Source: Acanthosepion esculentum (taxonomy: Eukaryota; Mollusca; Cephalopoda; Sepiida; Sepiidae). Taken from it: a stretch of 64,000 bases of DNA. The stretch is from assembly GCA_964036315.1 (NCBI GenBank), contig OZ038478.1, positions 143,796,557 to 143,860,556 on the forward strand, given 5' to 3'. The notes below the pieces were generated by a model. The model was not told the origin of the DNA, searched no databases, and worked only from the letters and a program-made list of their open reading frames with translations. Within the stretch, counting starts at the first letter, position 1. Every line of letters begins with the position of its first letter. The position numbers and the translations under genes were made by a program. Below, in pieces: positions 44,651-56,345 of this stretch.

Positions 44651-46666
44651 TAGGTATGTCCAATATTTCGCTAAAAAGTGGTATACCTTGACGAAAAAAG
44701 GTCTCCAAGTTGATAAAACAATTTTTAACGTTTAAATATTTATGTTGTTATTAAAGAGGAAAGACCAAAGTATTTTCTGAATATTTTTTCAGATTTTTTA
44801 ATCCTTCCTATAAATGTTAAAAATTTTATTAAAAAATCTTGTTTTATTTTCGAGTCAAAAAATTTCGTAAAATCGAACTTATCGACATTTCTGTCGGAAA
44901 GATCATAGTTTGTTAGTTAAAAAATCATGAAAAATCAATTACACCTTTTTCTTTTGTTATCTCAGGAAATGTAGAATGATTAAAGTATACTTAATGTAAT
45001 TTGAAAGAAACATTACTTACATTTTTAGCAGAAAATTTTTTAAGAGAGATATTTCCAACCGAGGTGGTCTATTTTGACAGGCGTTAATTGATGTACGTCA
45101 ATATATTGACAACTTACGGCACCGGAATTTATTGGACGGTAGCGCAGAAGTGATATAATTCGTTCTAATTTTAAGTCAATCTGGTTTGTAGATTTTTTTA
45201 AAAAAATTCACTTTCAATTTTTTTTTTTTACCTTACGTTTGAGGAAGAATACTGCACTGAAAATAACATTTAAATTATGAAAGAAAATCAAATTTTACAA
45301 GTAAAAATAAAACAGTAAAAAAATACATTTTTTTAAATTGAGGTTTATTATTTCAGTCATGAAATATTTTTCTGAGAATATAAAAATTACATGAAACACC
45401 ATTAATTGAAACGGGTTAAGTTAATGAAATGAGATTTTATTTCTTTTTATTAAGGCAGACTTTTTTCTATTTATTAATAATTATGATATGGCAGTAATAT
45501 GAGTTTTATTTTATTTATTAATAAAATTAACATGCTATGTTGGTTTTGTTTTTACTCAACAAGTATTTAGTAGTAGCGAGCTAACTCCAGAAAATTTTAA
45601 CTCCAAAAATCGTTTTAATTGATAATTTGTCGTGTGGATAATAATTCCAAAGTAATGTACAATGAATTTATGCATTCGATTCCAAACTTGAAAATTTGGG
45701 TGGACTTCCAAGGGCGTTTTTTTTTAATTGTAATTGTAAATAGTCGATATTTTCTTTTATCCCACTATTCGATTATATTTGAATAGAAAAAGAAACAAAT
45801 TGAAAATAATACGACGATATTCAGAAAACTTGACAAGCGTTGTTTTGTTGTTACTGCACGAATCAAAGCCATTTCTGAAGTAAAAAAAACAAACTTGCTT
45901 CTATCAAAAGAAACTACTCACGTGACATTATTTCAAGGTGTGCATCCATACTTTCGTTGGAGACGAGTTTAAATACAATTTTGGAATATTCAAAATTATT
46001 TTAAAAATATTATCGATTGTCAGATTTTAATAAGCTTTCAAATTTATGATCTTTAAAAAGTAGAGAACATAATATATCATTTCCATAAGGTTGCAGAAAG
46101 AAGTTAATGTATAAATATATAACAACCTTTTGTCATATTGTGTATTTAAAATTGAAAAAAAAAATTAATGTAAAAATTCGTTGTTCATCAAAAAAATTTT
46201 TTCCTTTCAGATAATAATTACCTTCGTATATATTATTCAGAAAATCATTAAAAACTTTCTTAATTAAATATTGTCTTAGTTTTATTGGGTTTTGTATTTT
46301 TACAACTGAAGTAAAAGTTTGGACAATCTTGGACATTTTTTAACAAAAAAATCGATGATTTAGATTTTTCAGAGTTTTGTGCATTTAATTAAAAAAAAAA
46401 TTCAGGTTGCAAATAAAATGTTTTTGAGTTTTCATAAAATTAAGTTCGAGGGGGGTAACAGATATAAAAAAAATATTTATACCATGACTTTCAAAGAGAC
46501 AAACATTTCTAAAATAAGTTAATTCATTTCTGAATAAGTTCTGAAGTTTTCATTAAAATCCAACAAGTAGTTAATTTTTACAAGAATTTCGAAATTAATG
46601 TGTCTTTCAACTGACAAAAAAACAACTAAAAAAAAACGCTAAAATGGCCTAAATTGGACATACCTA
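44651..46666. mobile_element. Non-coding AT-rich DNA transposon with 8-bp TSD
   Basis: The ends are inverted: TAGGTATGTCCAAT at 44651-44664 and its complement at 46653-46666. An exact 8-bp duplication, GATAAAAG, flanks both sides (44643-44650 and 46667-46674). The 2,016-bp interior is strongly AT-rich with many A/T homopolymers. Its only sizeable frame (46133-46336, minus) has no motif I know. Eight-bp duplications are made by hAT, P and a few other superfamilies. Lack of a transposase means it must be non-autonomous. Confidence 0.85.
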
Positions 46667-46674
46667 GATAAAAG

Positions 46675-47299
46675 AAGCACGAAGGCGGAAGAATACATCG
46701 ACTGAAAAATGATGAAAAGAACAAATATAAAAAAAGACATTTGAGCTTCTGAACTTTCAGCAGATAATCTACAAACTATATATCTAAAAAAAAAACAAAC
46801 GTTTACATGAAAATTAAAAAAAAATAATTATAAAATATGTGTAGTTAAACGTGTAAAATAGCGTTTGAAAGATTTAGATTTCGGTATTAAATAACTGATA
46901 GAGGTTGATATGCCGCTAAACTAAAACAACCAAACCAAACAAATTCACTATGACCTGTTCACGGCGTCGACTATATAGAACTTAATTCCCGTGAACTATT
47001 ATATCTCTAATTGATATTGTAATAAAATCTTCTGCTTACTTGAAGCCTAATGCCAGTCTTCTATATGTCACTTAAAACAACCAGCGATGTTTTACCAATT
47101 ACATGACATTTATACCGATGGTCTTCTGATCAAGAGAAAGGTTAGGAGCTGTAATTAGTCTCCTTCAATCGAAAATCATTCTTTGCTAGTGTAGCATGCG
47201 AAATTCAATCACACGGGGAATTTCTTTATCGTGAAACTTAGTAAAACATGTACATTTTGGCAGTTCTATAAGCGATCTAAGTAAATGTAGATTTATTGT
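46675..47299. other. Unannotated stretch
   Basis: Host or older-repeat sequence between the transposon and LTR-like copy 2. Nothing recognised. Confidence 0.4.
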
Positions 47300-47755
47300 A
47301 TAAAAAAATAAAATTATGGCACAAGGGGGAATGGGTTGAGGTTGGTCCACACTGACTATCATATACTTAGCTAATCCGATTCACGACCCATTTATTCGTT
47401 ACTATTTGCGCATTCATCACAAAACTTGTCCGTCACCAATCAATCCCCCAGGGGGACCTACAAAAAAGAATTCTGTGACATAAAAATTTGATGATAATAA
47501 AACTTATACATAAAAATGTATGGATGAATGAAAATGAAAGGGAACGGGATGAACCCATAAATAAACAAAATATCAAACAAAGCAAACATAAACATAACTG
47601 ATGTTAGTAGGACCCGTCCAACCCTCAAAAAGGAGAGGCCGCTGTATTCTGCCCATTGAACAAAATCAAGAGGCTCTCTCGCTAAGGGAGAGGGAAAAAA
47701 GAACATATAGACGGTCATGGGGAATCAATAAATCTGACCCAGTCGAGATGAAAGG
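47300..47755 (-). repeat. LTR-like repeat, copy 2
   Basis: Direct repeat of 44055-44550 with scattered substitutions and small indels. Strand follows the neighbouring gypsy element and is uncertain. Confidence 0.6.
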
Positions 47756-48599
47756 GTGCCAAATCTAACTGGAGAGGTTGGGAATCTCAACTTGGATCAT
47801 AACCAAAGATGTGGCCGAGAACAGGCTGGGACCAACACTTACTCACATTAACTATGCACATAAAGCTTGTCTAGCCTAACCAGGGGAGGACTCCACAGGA
47901 AACCACCCCGATGTGACATAGGTTGACCTAAAAGAGGAAATAAAGGCTAGCCCCGTTCACATAAAACAAGCTCGCCTCAATCACCCACCTTTCTCTAAAG
48001 ACTGTCGAAGCGATCTGAGTAAATGTCTAAATTATGACGTAATTTTGTTATTAAATCGCCAATAATTACTTTATCATGTCTGCCGTAGTGGTTGGTTAGT
48101 GCTGCAAGTAATTAACATCTACGTAAGAGAAGACGTTATGCATAGACTCGCTACGTAAGGTAGTGACAACCGTAAAATGGGACTCAGGTAGTAATTCCGA
48201 TGCCAGAACAACCACGGTTGCGAGGGCTGCACAATTTTTGGCCTTGGCCCAGGTGTACGCGCTTGGGTGCCCTCACATGAAATCGATATTGTGTCTCATA
48301 TTGTCGCCGTGAGAAGACGAGTAAATATCAGTGCTTTTACCGTAAAGAGGTGAATCGGTAGTGAGTGGAAGTGTGTATACAAAGGTACTTGTCCTGCTCG
48401 TACTGTTAACATCTCTCTCTCTCTCTCTCTCTCTCATATGCAGCTGAAAAAATATTGAGTGGTAGCCGCTTCCGGAGAACAAGTGCCCGCGACAACACCT
48501 ACCCATCATTGCACTAATGTTGGGGGATCGGTAGTATTACAGTTCTCTGTGTAACCTACGGTTTCGGGGGCTAGGCAATTTTTGGCGTCATCAGCTCTC
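47756..48599. other. GC-richer unannotated stretch
   Basis: Less AT-rich than its surroundings and probably retroelement-derived. A (CT)n run lies at 48411-48435. No protein motif is identified. Confidence 0.4.
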
Positions 48600-48730
48600 A
48601 GTATCTCAGGTATATATGCTGATGAAACAACTATTGACTCCTGTCTTAATAGCAAGTCTGGTCAGTTCGATAAGGTCGAAAGGGCAGCCGAACTAAACAA
48701 TGAAATACATCGGCGAGGCAGCACACCATG
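48600..48730 (+). pseudogene. LINE reverse transcriptase catalytic-box fragment
   Basis: The plus strand reads GIYADETTIDSCLNSKSG, QFDKVERAAELNNEIH. YADE is the YADD catalytic box with its second Asp changed to Glu, followed by the T-I-DSCLNSKS segment of jockey/CR1-type LINEs. Truncated on both sides. Confidence 0.75.
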
Positions 48731-49060
48731 CGAGCAGAAATGATCATCGGTGAATTTTGCGAAAGAAAGAAGCTTCCGCCTAATGCATATACATTCAGTA
48801 TAAGTGATGTCATCAAGGCCAAGCGGAATCAACTAATAGAATTCATTAAGGATCTGGATGCTAAGCTGTTAAACAAATACATCCAGTTGGCAATGAATTG
48901 CAGCGAGAAGACTGGGCTGAAGATAATGCAGGACCAAGAAGTTGAAGAAGAAATTGGGAAAAGGATCAAGGCTAAGGATGCCAAGCTTGAAAAAAAAGGA
49001 GAGCTTTGATCCAGAAAAATCTAAGGCAACAGAAAGATCTCACAATTTCTTCTTTGCTTC
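48728..49060 (+). CDS. Unrecognised open frame of 93 codons
   Basis: Open from Met 48728 to the stop at about 49009. It is lysine- and glutamate-rich with a plausible helical stretch (SISDVIKAKRNQLIEFIKDL and DAKLLNKYIQLAM). A second frame (49061-49444) continues with Tyr/Ile-rich sequence, so this may be one gene broken by a frameshift near 49010-49060. I do not recognise the family. Its position straight after a LINE fragment suggests transposon origin. Confidence 0.3.
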
Positions 49061-49444
49061 GTGAGTATTATCCAGAGTCTGCAGAAGCCATGCATGAAAT
49101 ACTCAATCAATAGTTGGTTAAATAGTTACCCCACAACGAAAGTAATCAAAAACATTTGGACAATTGATGGTGTCAACCGTGAATGCCTCGGCTACATCAT
49201 TAGTTTTGCAAATCCTTTTTATACGATTTCATATCTCAATGATGTAGCTGATCAACTGAACAAATGTGAAGTTACCACTGTCTTATGCAGAACTTCTATG
49301 AAGAAAATCACCCCAGCAATGATGATAATTGAAGAGAAAGTAAAAAGCAAAATAAGCCCTTTTCAGGGCCCAAAAATATTCTCATTTTTTCCTATTACAC
49401 ACAGTAGCAATTTCTTTTCAATATTATTTATTGGGTTAAAATAA

Positions 49445-50860
49445 TGAAAGTTTAAACAATTATGTAATTAATAATGAAATAACCATCATGATAATTAATA
49501 ATAAAAAATAAAATGCAAAAATATATTAAAAAATATAAATTAATAATAATTAAATTACCATAGGATTTCATAAATGTTTACGTTATCCCTATCATGGTAT
49601 TTCATCTGTTACTAAATTTCAAAATTAATTTAAGAGAATTTTATTGCATTTTAAATTTATTATTTTTTCGTAAAGCGTCTTCAAACGTAAATGAAAGTCA
49701 ATAAAATAATAGGTAATTGCTGAAAATATGTTATTTTTTTTAAATTAATAGTCAGTTAAAAACAAAAAAAATGCACTCACTTAGATTTCGTGAATTTATA
49801 TCAATTCTGGCCATCCATATTAGATGTCAGCACCAAGGAACATATCGATAACGTTAATAACGTTAATAAAATGCTTGTATATTACTTTTTATACTATAAG
49901 TAAGTAATGCTTTTTTTTAAATCAGATTAATTTAACTTCAAATTTACAAATTTTACTCAGATAACGTGTCACAAATATATATTTTATTTTTGGAAGATTT
50001 GGAAGACCGATAATTTCATTTTCTTTACAAATTTCTTAAAAGTAAAAGAAAATGGACGCTTCTAAGATTTTTTGAAATCGACCAAAATGTTGAGATTCCG
50101 ATCTATAAAATTTCTATTTGCAGTACACCAGAATATTCTACTTACTGGAAATAGTAAATTTAATCATTTAGCATCGAATTAAAGCTGAAAAGGAAAGCAT
50201 CAAGAATGCATATTCATTTTTTAAAATTCATTTTAAACCTTAGTGATCGAAAATCTATACCGAATTGGTGGAGGTACCTATATTAAACTAATGAAATGTC
50301 GAAAAAACATTTTGCGTGGGCGAGCCGATCAACCACCCCACAACGAAAGTAATTTCTTGCCAGATATTTTGGCAATCACTCGCACCTATTAAAAAAGTCT
50401 CTTTTGATAGTACAACAACCAAACTTGTTTTTCATGTATATATCATGTTCGTTCAGATAATGACTCTCTGTAATTTCCTATCTTTTGTTACTCTAAATAA
50501 ATTTATTCGATAACTGTCCATCTTTTTAATTGTTTTTCCATCCACCCATCCATTCATTGAACTTTTCTTCTTGTATGCTCCAGTATACGCTCGGTTTATT
50601 CAGGTTGCTTTACTTTAATATGCCCCGTCAGAGTTGGATTCTCCAAGCAATCGTTTCAGATTATGTGTTCGCAAAATCTATTTCTGATCATAAGTAGGTT
50701 TATTTGTTACTCCTTTTCGTCTAAAACCTTACTCGCTTCTCACTTTCTCTGTTTATGGTGTTCTCCTAATGCGTAGGTAGAACTACATGAATTTTCCTTT
50801 AAAATATGTTAGCTTTGCGGAATTTGCACAGTATTCACAGCTATATAGAATATTAGATAG
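49445..50860. other. AT-rich unannotated stretch
   Basis: Very AT-rich, with no gene. The string CCCCACAACGAAAGTAAT at 50335 also occurs at 49129, hinting at a second fragment of the same unknown repeat. Confidence 0.4.
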
Positions 50861-50867
50861 ACACTTC

Positions 50868-51020
50868 GACGTGGTGTAATGGTTAGAAATCTTGTCTTGC
50901 TAGATCAATTACGACTGAGTAGTGAGTTCTATCCTCAGTGGGTGCCCATACTTTCGGTCTTGTGCCACATCTAAGCCGGACTTAGAAAATCACTATAGAG
51001 GACTAGATATGACATAGCTG
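50868..51020 (+). mobile_element. tRNA-derived SINE, family B
   Basis: Head CGTGGTGTAATGGTTAGAAA, B-box-like GTGAGTTCTATCC, body CACATCTAAGCCGGACTTAG and tail AAAATCACTATAGA. These match the 7883-8002 copy in order. Confidence 0.78.
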
Positions 51021-51374
51021 TCCGGAACTCATTTCTTTGTTTCTAAGTACAATTTCCGATTGTTTCATACTTTGTTTCTAAAAGGCATCATTCCTTTTTT
51101 CCATGAGCCTTAAGATTTCCATGCTACAACTTCCGTAGTCCGTTACTGCAAAAAACAAGATAGTTAAAATCCCGCCAATGTTTAAATTTGACGTTCTTGA
51201 CACATCTTTTGCTGAAAACCATTCGTTCTGTATTCTTACAACTAATAAGTCTATATTTTTCTTACGTTGCTCAGGTACAGTGTTTAATAAATATTTGACG
51301 TCTCGTTCTGTCATCAACTGAGTGTAACCAGCTTAACGTTACTGGCAATATTACCTGATTCCTTGTAAGGAAAA
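51021..51374. other. Unannotated stretch
   Basis: A minus frame of 79 codons at 51078-51317 carries no motif I recognise. Confidence 0.35.
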
Positions 51375-51560
51375 ATCCTGCTTTCGTTGACCGAGCAGCT
51401 TCCACTACTCTTGGTTGAAATGTATAAAATCTTTCTTAAGTCCAGTAGTCATTATTCTTCTTTCCAGTAATAATGGCAGTTTCCTTCCTAACCTTTTTAT
51501 TTGAAGTAGTGTGGAATGGCAACATCGAAATTATATCATTATTTTCACTTCAAGTTACAT
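51375..51560 (+). repeat. Unnamed dispersed repeat, copy 3
   Basis: Shares CGTTGACCGA, TTGAAAT, TCTTAAGTCCAGTAG, CTTTCCAGTAATAATGG and a later GGCAACAT block with 55505-55720. It is a diverged relative of 38128-38560. Confidence 0.65.
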
Positions 51561-52151
51561 GTGATATCCATTTTAGCTGTTGCTGAAAATCCTTAAGTGA
51601 TGTGGTTTTTGTTATTTTGTACAGTTATTTTTTATTCTATATCAACATTTCATAGGTTCGAAGAAATGCGGTCTTCACCAATACTCATAGGTTTCACTCA
51701 TTCAAAGCAATTTTTAACCATGCATATATTGTTAGGATTATGTCCGCTGATAGTAAATTCTGGAAAATCTCCTTATTCTCTGACAATCGTCTTCTACATG
51801 TAAATATTCCCGGTGGTCGAAAACATGATTATCCTTCTGATCTCTTCCATTTTCCGGTATTCACTAGACATGTTATCAGTTTGCATAAAGAGTGTTGGCT
51901 GCGTGTACTTCAAGCCGATTCTTCTTATCAGTGATTACTACGTATAACATCTTTAAATTAAAGCCTATTGATAAAACCTATAAACATCTATAGCACCTCG
52001 GCTTGAAAACCATTAATTTGATTAGAGGTCTATCCTTACTGTCACACATACGCACGTAGTCTACGTTTCCCTTCTTGTCTTTACTGTATCCCTTCAAGGC
52101 TATGTAATGAAACCTGCATATATGAAAAATGCTGCCTAAATGCACACACAC

Positions 52152-52153
<2 letters not shown>
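51561..52153. other. Unannotated stretch
   Basis: Nothing recognised. Confidence 0.4.

Positions 52154-52201
<48 letters not shown>
52154..52201. repeat. (AT)n microsatellite
   Basis: AT tract of about 48 bp after a short CA run. It abuts the PLE fragment. Confidence 0.95.
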
Positions 52202-52202
<1 letters not shown>

Positions 52203-52465
52203 CCAAAGAAAAATTGAACACTCTTAACAGCAAAAAACAGGACATCTATGATAAACTAAAAGATATAACTACGCCAGACCAACTGGAGGAAATTATGCAT
52301 ATTGTTGTTATGTCCGTGTATTGATTAATTTATTGTAATGTACTCTGATGATGGCTTATGTCAGACGAAAGCTTAGATAGGATTAAAAAAAACATAATAT
52401 CAAAGGAATTTGCTTAAAATAAATAGAAAAAACTTGTTTATAATTATTTAATGAAACATGCATTA
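52202..52465 (+). mobile_element. PLE terminal fragment, same family as 24 kb
   Basis: A short coding tail (KEKLNTLNSKKQDIYDKLKD) precedes the terminal motif at 52345-52386 (CTGATGATGGCTTATG, GACGAAAGCTTAGATAGG, A-run). Then comes the same downstream sequence as at 24150-24225, AATAAATAGAAAA and TTTAATGAAACATGCAT. It is cut by AT-rich sequence at almost the same point as the 24-kb copy. Confidence 0.7.
52345..52386 (+). ncRNA. Hammerhead-like motif
   Basis: Intact CTGATGA followed by a possible TGGC/GTCA hairpin and GAAAGC. Three extra bases (GAC) sit between the hairpin and GAAA, so the core geometry is not canonical. Confidence 0.45.
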
Positions 52466-53735
52466 ATATATATGCATGTATATATATTGGACATATCTCA
52501 TTGTTCTGCAAAAAAACGTTTCAGCAATCCTTCAAATATGAATATAGAACTCGCTCGCATGTGCACACAGAGATGCATAATAATAATTCACAATAATGGA
52601 CTCACCTGTCGGTTTCGCCGTATGTGTGTCAAGCTTATAGTTTATTCAACATGAGAGTTCAGTCGGACAAAATACTTTATAAAAAAGAAACATTAAGTTT
52701 GGGGTTTATGAGGTAAGGCTGATGGATTTAATTCCAACGGCTTAGCCTCTGGTCTTGTCTCTCTTAGATGCTAAAGCCGTCTAAGTTCAAATACTTTAAT
52801 GTCATTGTGACTGCATATCCACTACACATTTTGATCAACGCCATCTAATGAAAAGTCATTTGTGGTACAGCAAAACCTTCATCTTGTTTTTTTTTCTGAT
52901 TCAGCTAGGATCTGCCCAAGTTTCTCTTGCCCTTGTCTAGCTGTCTATACATAAGAGCTACTGATATTCGATTGTTGCTTGTTCTTATAACATGACCAGC
53001 TCAAGGCAATTGAGATTACCTCGGAAATATCTATATGTCTGCTGTTTTGCACTATGGAAAAAGATCATAATTTGAGATCCAGTCTTCGAGTGTATACCCC
53101 CAGATTGAGTGAAGGTAGCGTTGTGGAAATCATGCCACATATATAAATGCGTGGTAATCCAAGAATAAGATCAGTACAAAAACGTACTGAGGAAAATATC
53201 TTTGTAGACTTAATTTCAAAGATGCTGGGTATTTTTCTACGCTATTTTGATGAGAATGAGTCGAAAGTGATTCTTTTAATTAAAAGCATTGACAATGACC
53301 TATTAAATGATGTGAGATATTTTCATCATATTGCAAATATATATAAACAATAATTTGGGAGAAAATAATATGTATATTTTATATACTTTAACAATTTAGA
53401 TAACATTAATAAAATATTGGAAAACATTTTAAAGTGATGCGTTTTACCCTTTAAGACTTCATCTGACTATAGCGATATAACTGCATATGTGAATGAATGA
53501 GAGAGGACGCTAAAATTTTAAACGTTTATTTTTTTGTAATATGGATTTGGATATATATGTTTTTAAAATTAATTTAAAACTTTTAAAATGTCAGCATGCT
53601 ATCTCATTCATAGATGGGTGTATTTACATCAACGTCACACGAAATTGCTTCCGACTTTGTCATTAATTTCCCTATATAATAATGTATTTACCCATATTCA
53701 TTTTTTCTAATTTCAGTTATATAAAAATTTTCATA
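52466..53735. other. Unannotated stretch
   Basis: Possible SINE remnant at 52690-52880 (GTAAGGCTGATGGATTTAAT), unconvincing. The frame at 53147-53353 is not recognised. Confidence 0.35.
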
Positions 53736-53739
53736 TATT

Positions 53740-54523
53740 GTAACAAATACAGATCTTTTCGATAAAAGTGACTCACCTGATTTTTTTTTACTTAAAAATC
53801 TTTTCGCCTATTGTTTTTAGGGGTCAAACTAATTTTTAATCTTACTAATATAAATACCCCTTCCCGACAACCTAGTAAAAAAAGTTTACTCACCCTAAGT
53901 TATCCTATTGATAATTATAATTTTGCATACAAATGGGATTTAGGGAAAAACTCTGTGCAAAAAAAAATGATTCACTTATTTCCTGCAACTAGTAATTCAT
54001 AGAAACATAACCGAACAGCTTTAAATAAAGAATAATAGAGGTATAATTTATTCATAATAGGTAATATAGTTCGAAATATTTAATAATCTATGGGTCCTCC
54101 TTTATTTTGAATAACCTTTTCAACCCTTTTTGGCATTCAGGTGATTAGGTTCTGGCAAATCTCATCCGAAGCATTGAATTCCATTCGGATATGAAATTCA
54201 CAATCAAATGTTCTTTTTGCACAACTGCTTTCTCAAGAGCCTATACTTTATAATGCTCTATAAGTTTTCTATGGGGTTGAGGTCAGAAGATTGGGGCGGC
54301 CATGTCATAACACTCACCTGCTTCTCATCAAGAGGTTTTAAGAAACCAGTTCCATGAAAAGAAAAGCATCCCCAGAACATTATACTAAACGGATGCTTGA
54401 GCGTACTTACTGCTAATTTCAAATAGCTTTCAAAGCTTCTTCTTATGATTTTAGTTCGTTTCATCGGAGAAGAGAACATTTAGTAAAAAAAATCAGGTGA
54501 GTCACTTTTATCGAGCAGCAATG
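53740..54523 (-). mobile_element. Tc1-like transposon, internally deleted
   Basis: The inverted arms CGATAAAAGTGACTCACCTG plus ATTTTTTTT (53760-53789) and their complement (54484-54513) match perfectly over about 29 bp. The right end continues to CAGCAATG and TA, whereas the left outer end has eroded. The interior holds Tc1 transposase pieces on the minus strand. Confidence 0.82.
54060..54482 (-). pseudogene. Tc1 transposase with catalytic-centre deletion
   Basis: Minus-strand order is HPFSIMFWGCFSFHGTGFLK (54395-54330, the VKHP-SVMFWGCFS block), then directly TWPPQSSDLNPIENL (54305-54260, with the last catalytic Glu), then ASDEICQNLI and MPKRVEKVIQNKGG (about 54190-54100, the C-terminus). 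The stretch containing the second catalytic Asp (QQDN-type) is deleted between the first two blocks, so the protein cannot be active. Confidence 0.87.
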
Positions 54524-54530
54524 TATATAC

Positions 54531-54612
54531 TCTATTGTGCGCGTGGCCGATTAGTTAAAAAGGTAGCGTTCTAAAAGTTTGACGTCATGGTCGATTTGTC
54601 AAGGATGAGACT
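54531..54612 (+). mobile_element. tRNA-like SINE head
   Basis: GCGCGTGGCCGATTAGTTAA resembles a SINE A-box region, and CATGGTCGATTTGTC a B box. No second copy in the window supports it. Confidence 0.45.
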
Positions 54613-55504
54613 TCTTGATGATAGCGGCCAATAGAGTCAATTGCAGCAAATGGCATCGTTAGGAAATGCCTGAAAACTATATCTTATTTATCTATATCTC
54701 TTTATGTTAAATATAAGTAACATATATATATATAGTAAATATCCAAGGATAATGCTGATAAGATCGTCAACTTCATTCATAGATCTAAGAAAGTAATGAC
54801 AGTATATATGGGAAAATAAAACGATTTGAAAGTGCTTTATTAAAAGGATTTGATCGTTTTTTTTTCATTATGTAGAATGCACCGACGTCAAAGATGATGT
54901 ATACAAAAGAAGAAAACATTATCTTAATAAAAGTATAGATTCGTGATAAACAAATATATAACTAATGACTGGCAGCTTGTTCCCGATCATGGACGTCTGC
55001 TAGAGCATCTAACTAATCCCTCTTGTAGACACCTACTGAGGTACATTATTGTTTCTTCAGTACTCACAGAGCTAATCTCTGGTTTATAGTATATCTATAT
55101 TGGGAAGAAGTAAATTACAGTTTCTGGTATAATCAGTAGAGTATGAGAATGTCAGTAAACTTAAACCCTCCTTCATGATATGATTTATGTCTAGCAAAAT
55201 CGACTTCTTCTGAAAAACTTGGGTTAACTGTGTATGTTGTCGTCATGCGCTTCTCAATCGTGCTCCATGCTGAACTCGTCTCATGAGGCTTGTATTATCA
55301 AGAATCACCTTGACAAATGGATGATTTTAACGTCGGAATGTTAATATTCTGACCACTTGGCTAAGTTTCCACAATAATTTATACATGATTGTGAGTAAAA
55401 TCACAAACATACACAATTCCATATCTGGATATTTAATAAATTTAAATATTATAAGTCGACAAGTAATGGTAATAGAATATTAACCGTTATCTTTTGTCGA
55501 ACAT
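54613..55504. other. Unannotated stretch
   Basis: Short AT run at 54722-54735. Otherwise nothing recognised. Confidence 0.4.
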
Positions 55505-55720
55505 TCGACATTCATTGACCGAACAGCCAGTGCCACTTACAATTGAAATTCATATTTTTTGTTCTCTTAAAACTATTTTCCAGTAAAATAGGTTTCTCCA
55601 GTCCACTAGCTGTTACCACTCTTTCCAGTATTGATGGGGGCTTCATTTGTCGCCATTTGTTGAAGTAATCGAGAATGACAACATATTTATTTTATTTTCT
55701 CTTCGAATGTGCTGTCTTTG
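55505..55720 (+). repeat. Unnamed dispersed repeat, copy 4
   Basis: CATTCATTGACCGAACAGCC, CTTAAAACTATTTTCCAGTA, CTCCAGTCCACTAGC, TTTCCAGTATTGATGG. The order is the same as in the copies at 38.1, 38.5 and 51.4 kb. Confidence 0.7.
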
Positions 55721-55929
55721 TTAGTTATTGGTATTGTTGAAAATACGGAGGTGGTTATGGTTTCTGTTATTTGATGTAATAGTTCCTTGTTTGTGATACC
55801 GTAGCACCAGTACACAATGTTTAAAGGACAGCTCCCGAAAACATTTAGAGGCTTCATTTACGCGGTCTTTTTTTAAGTCATTTGATCTGAGAAAGCGTCG
55901 TACAAGACCGGCGACCAGTGGTGAGGAAC

Positions 55930-56345
55930 AGTGTTGAGCAGTCACGCCTGGTCCGTCTTGTCCTTGTGTGCAGGAGCGGAGTCCTGCTGGAAGACGTAGG
56001 GACGTCCGGCGGCGATCTCGTCCATCCAGGACTTCAACACGCTCCTCAGTACCTCCTGGTAGATCTCAGGCCGTTTTGAAAGAAGAACAGAGGCATGACA
56101 CCCCCCTCGCTGGAGATGACGCCAAGAAACATGACAGAGGAGAGAAACTTCGTATACTTCACGATGTGAACCTCCTCGGTGTCTTTGCCGATCCACCTGT
56201 CGTTCTGCCAGTTGCTCGTCTGGTCCTAGATGAAATTCATTTCATCAGAGAAGAACCTCAGCATCCCAGTGGACCCGTCCTTGAGCTAGTTCAGCAAAGA
56301 CGCAGCCTTGACCTTCCTCGACACCCGTAACTTGACAGGAACAAA
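55930..56345 (-). pseudogene. Mariner-like transposase fragment, GC-rich
   Basis: On the minus strand: FFSDEMNFI (first catalytic Asp, about 56255), NWQNDRWIGKDTEEV, SSVMFLGVISSEGGVMPL (about 56145-56090), KSWMDEIAAGRPYVFQQDSA plus PAHK (56030-55965, second Asp). These are hallmarks of the maT/DD37D-like mariner group of invertebrates. A frameshift lies near 56090, and the reading is lost after QQDSAPAHK. The segment is conspicuously GC-rich compared with the AT-rich surroundings, so it may be younger or horizontally acquired. The plus-strand frame at 55968-56330 is its antisense shadow. Confidence 0.85.

Noticed and set aside
52690..52880. Possible SINE near 52.7 kb
   Set aside because: Only one loose tRNA-box resemblance, with no second copy in the window to support it.
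55968..56330. 120-codon Arg-rich plus-strand frame
   Set aside because: It is antisense to a readable mariner transposase on the minus strand and is open because of the GC-rich composition.
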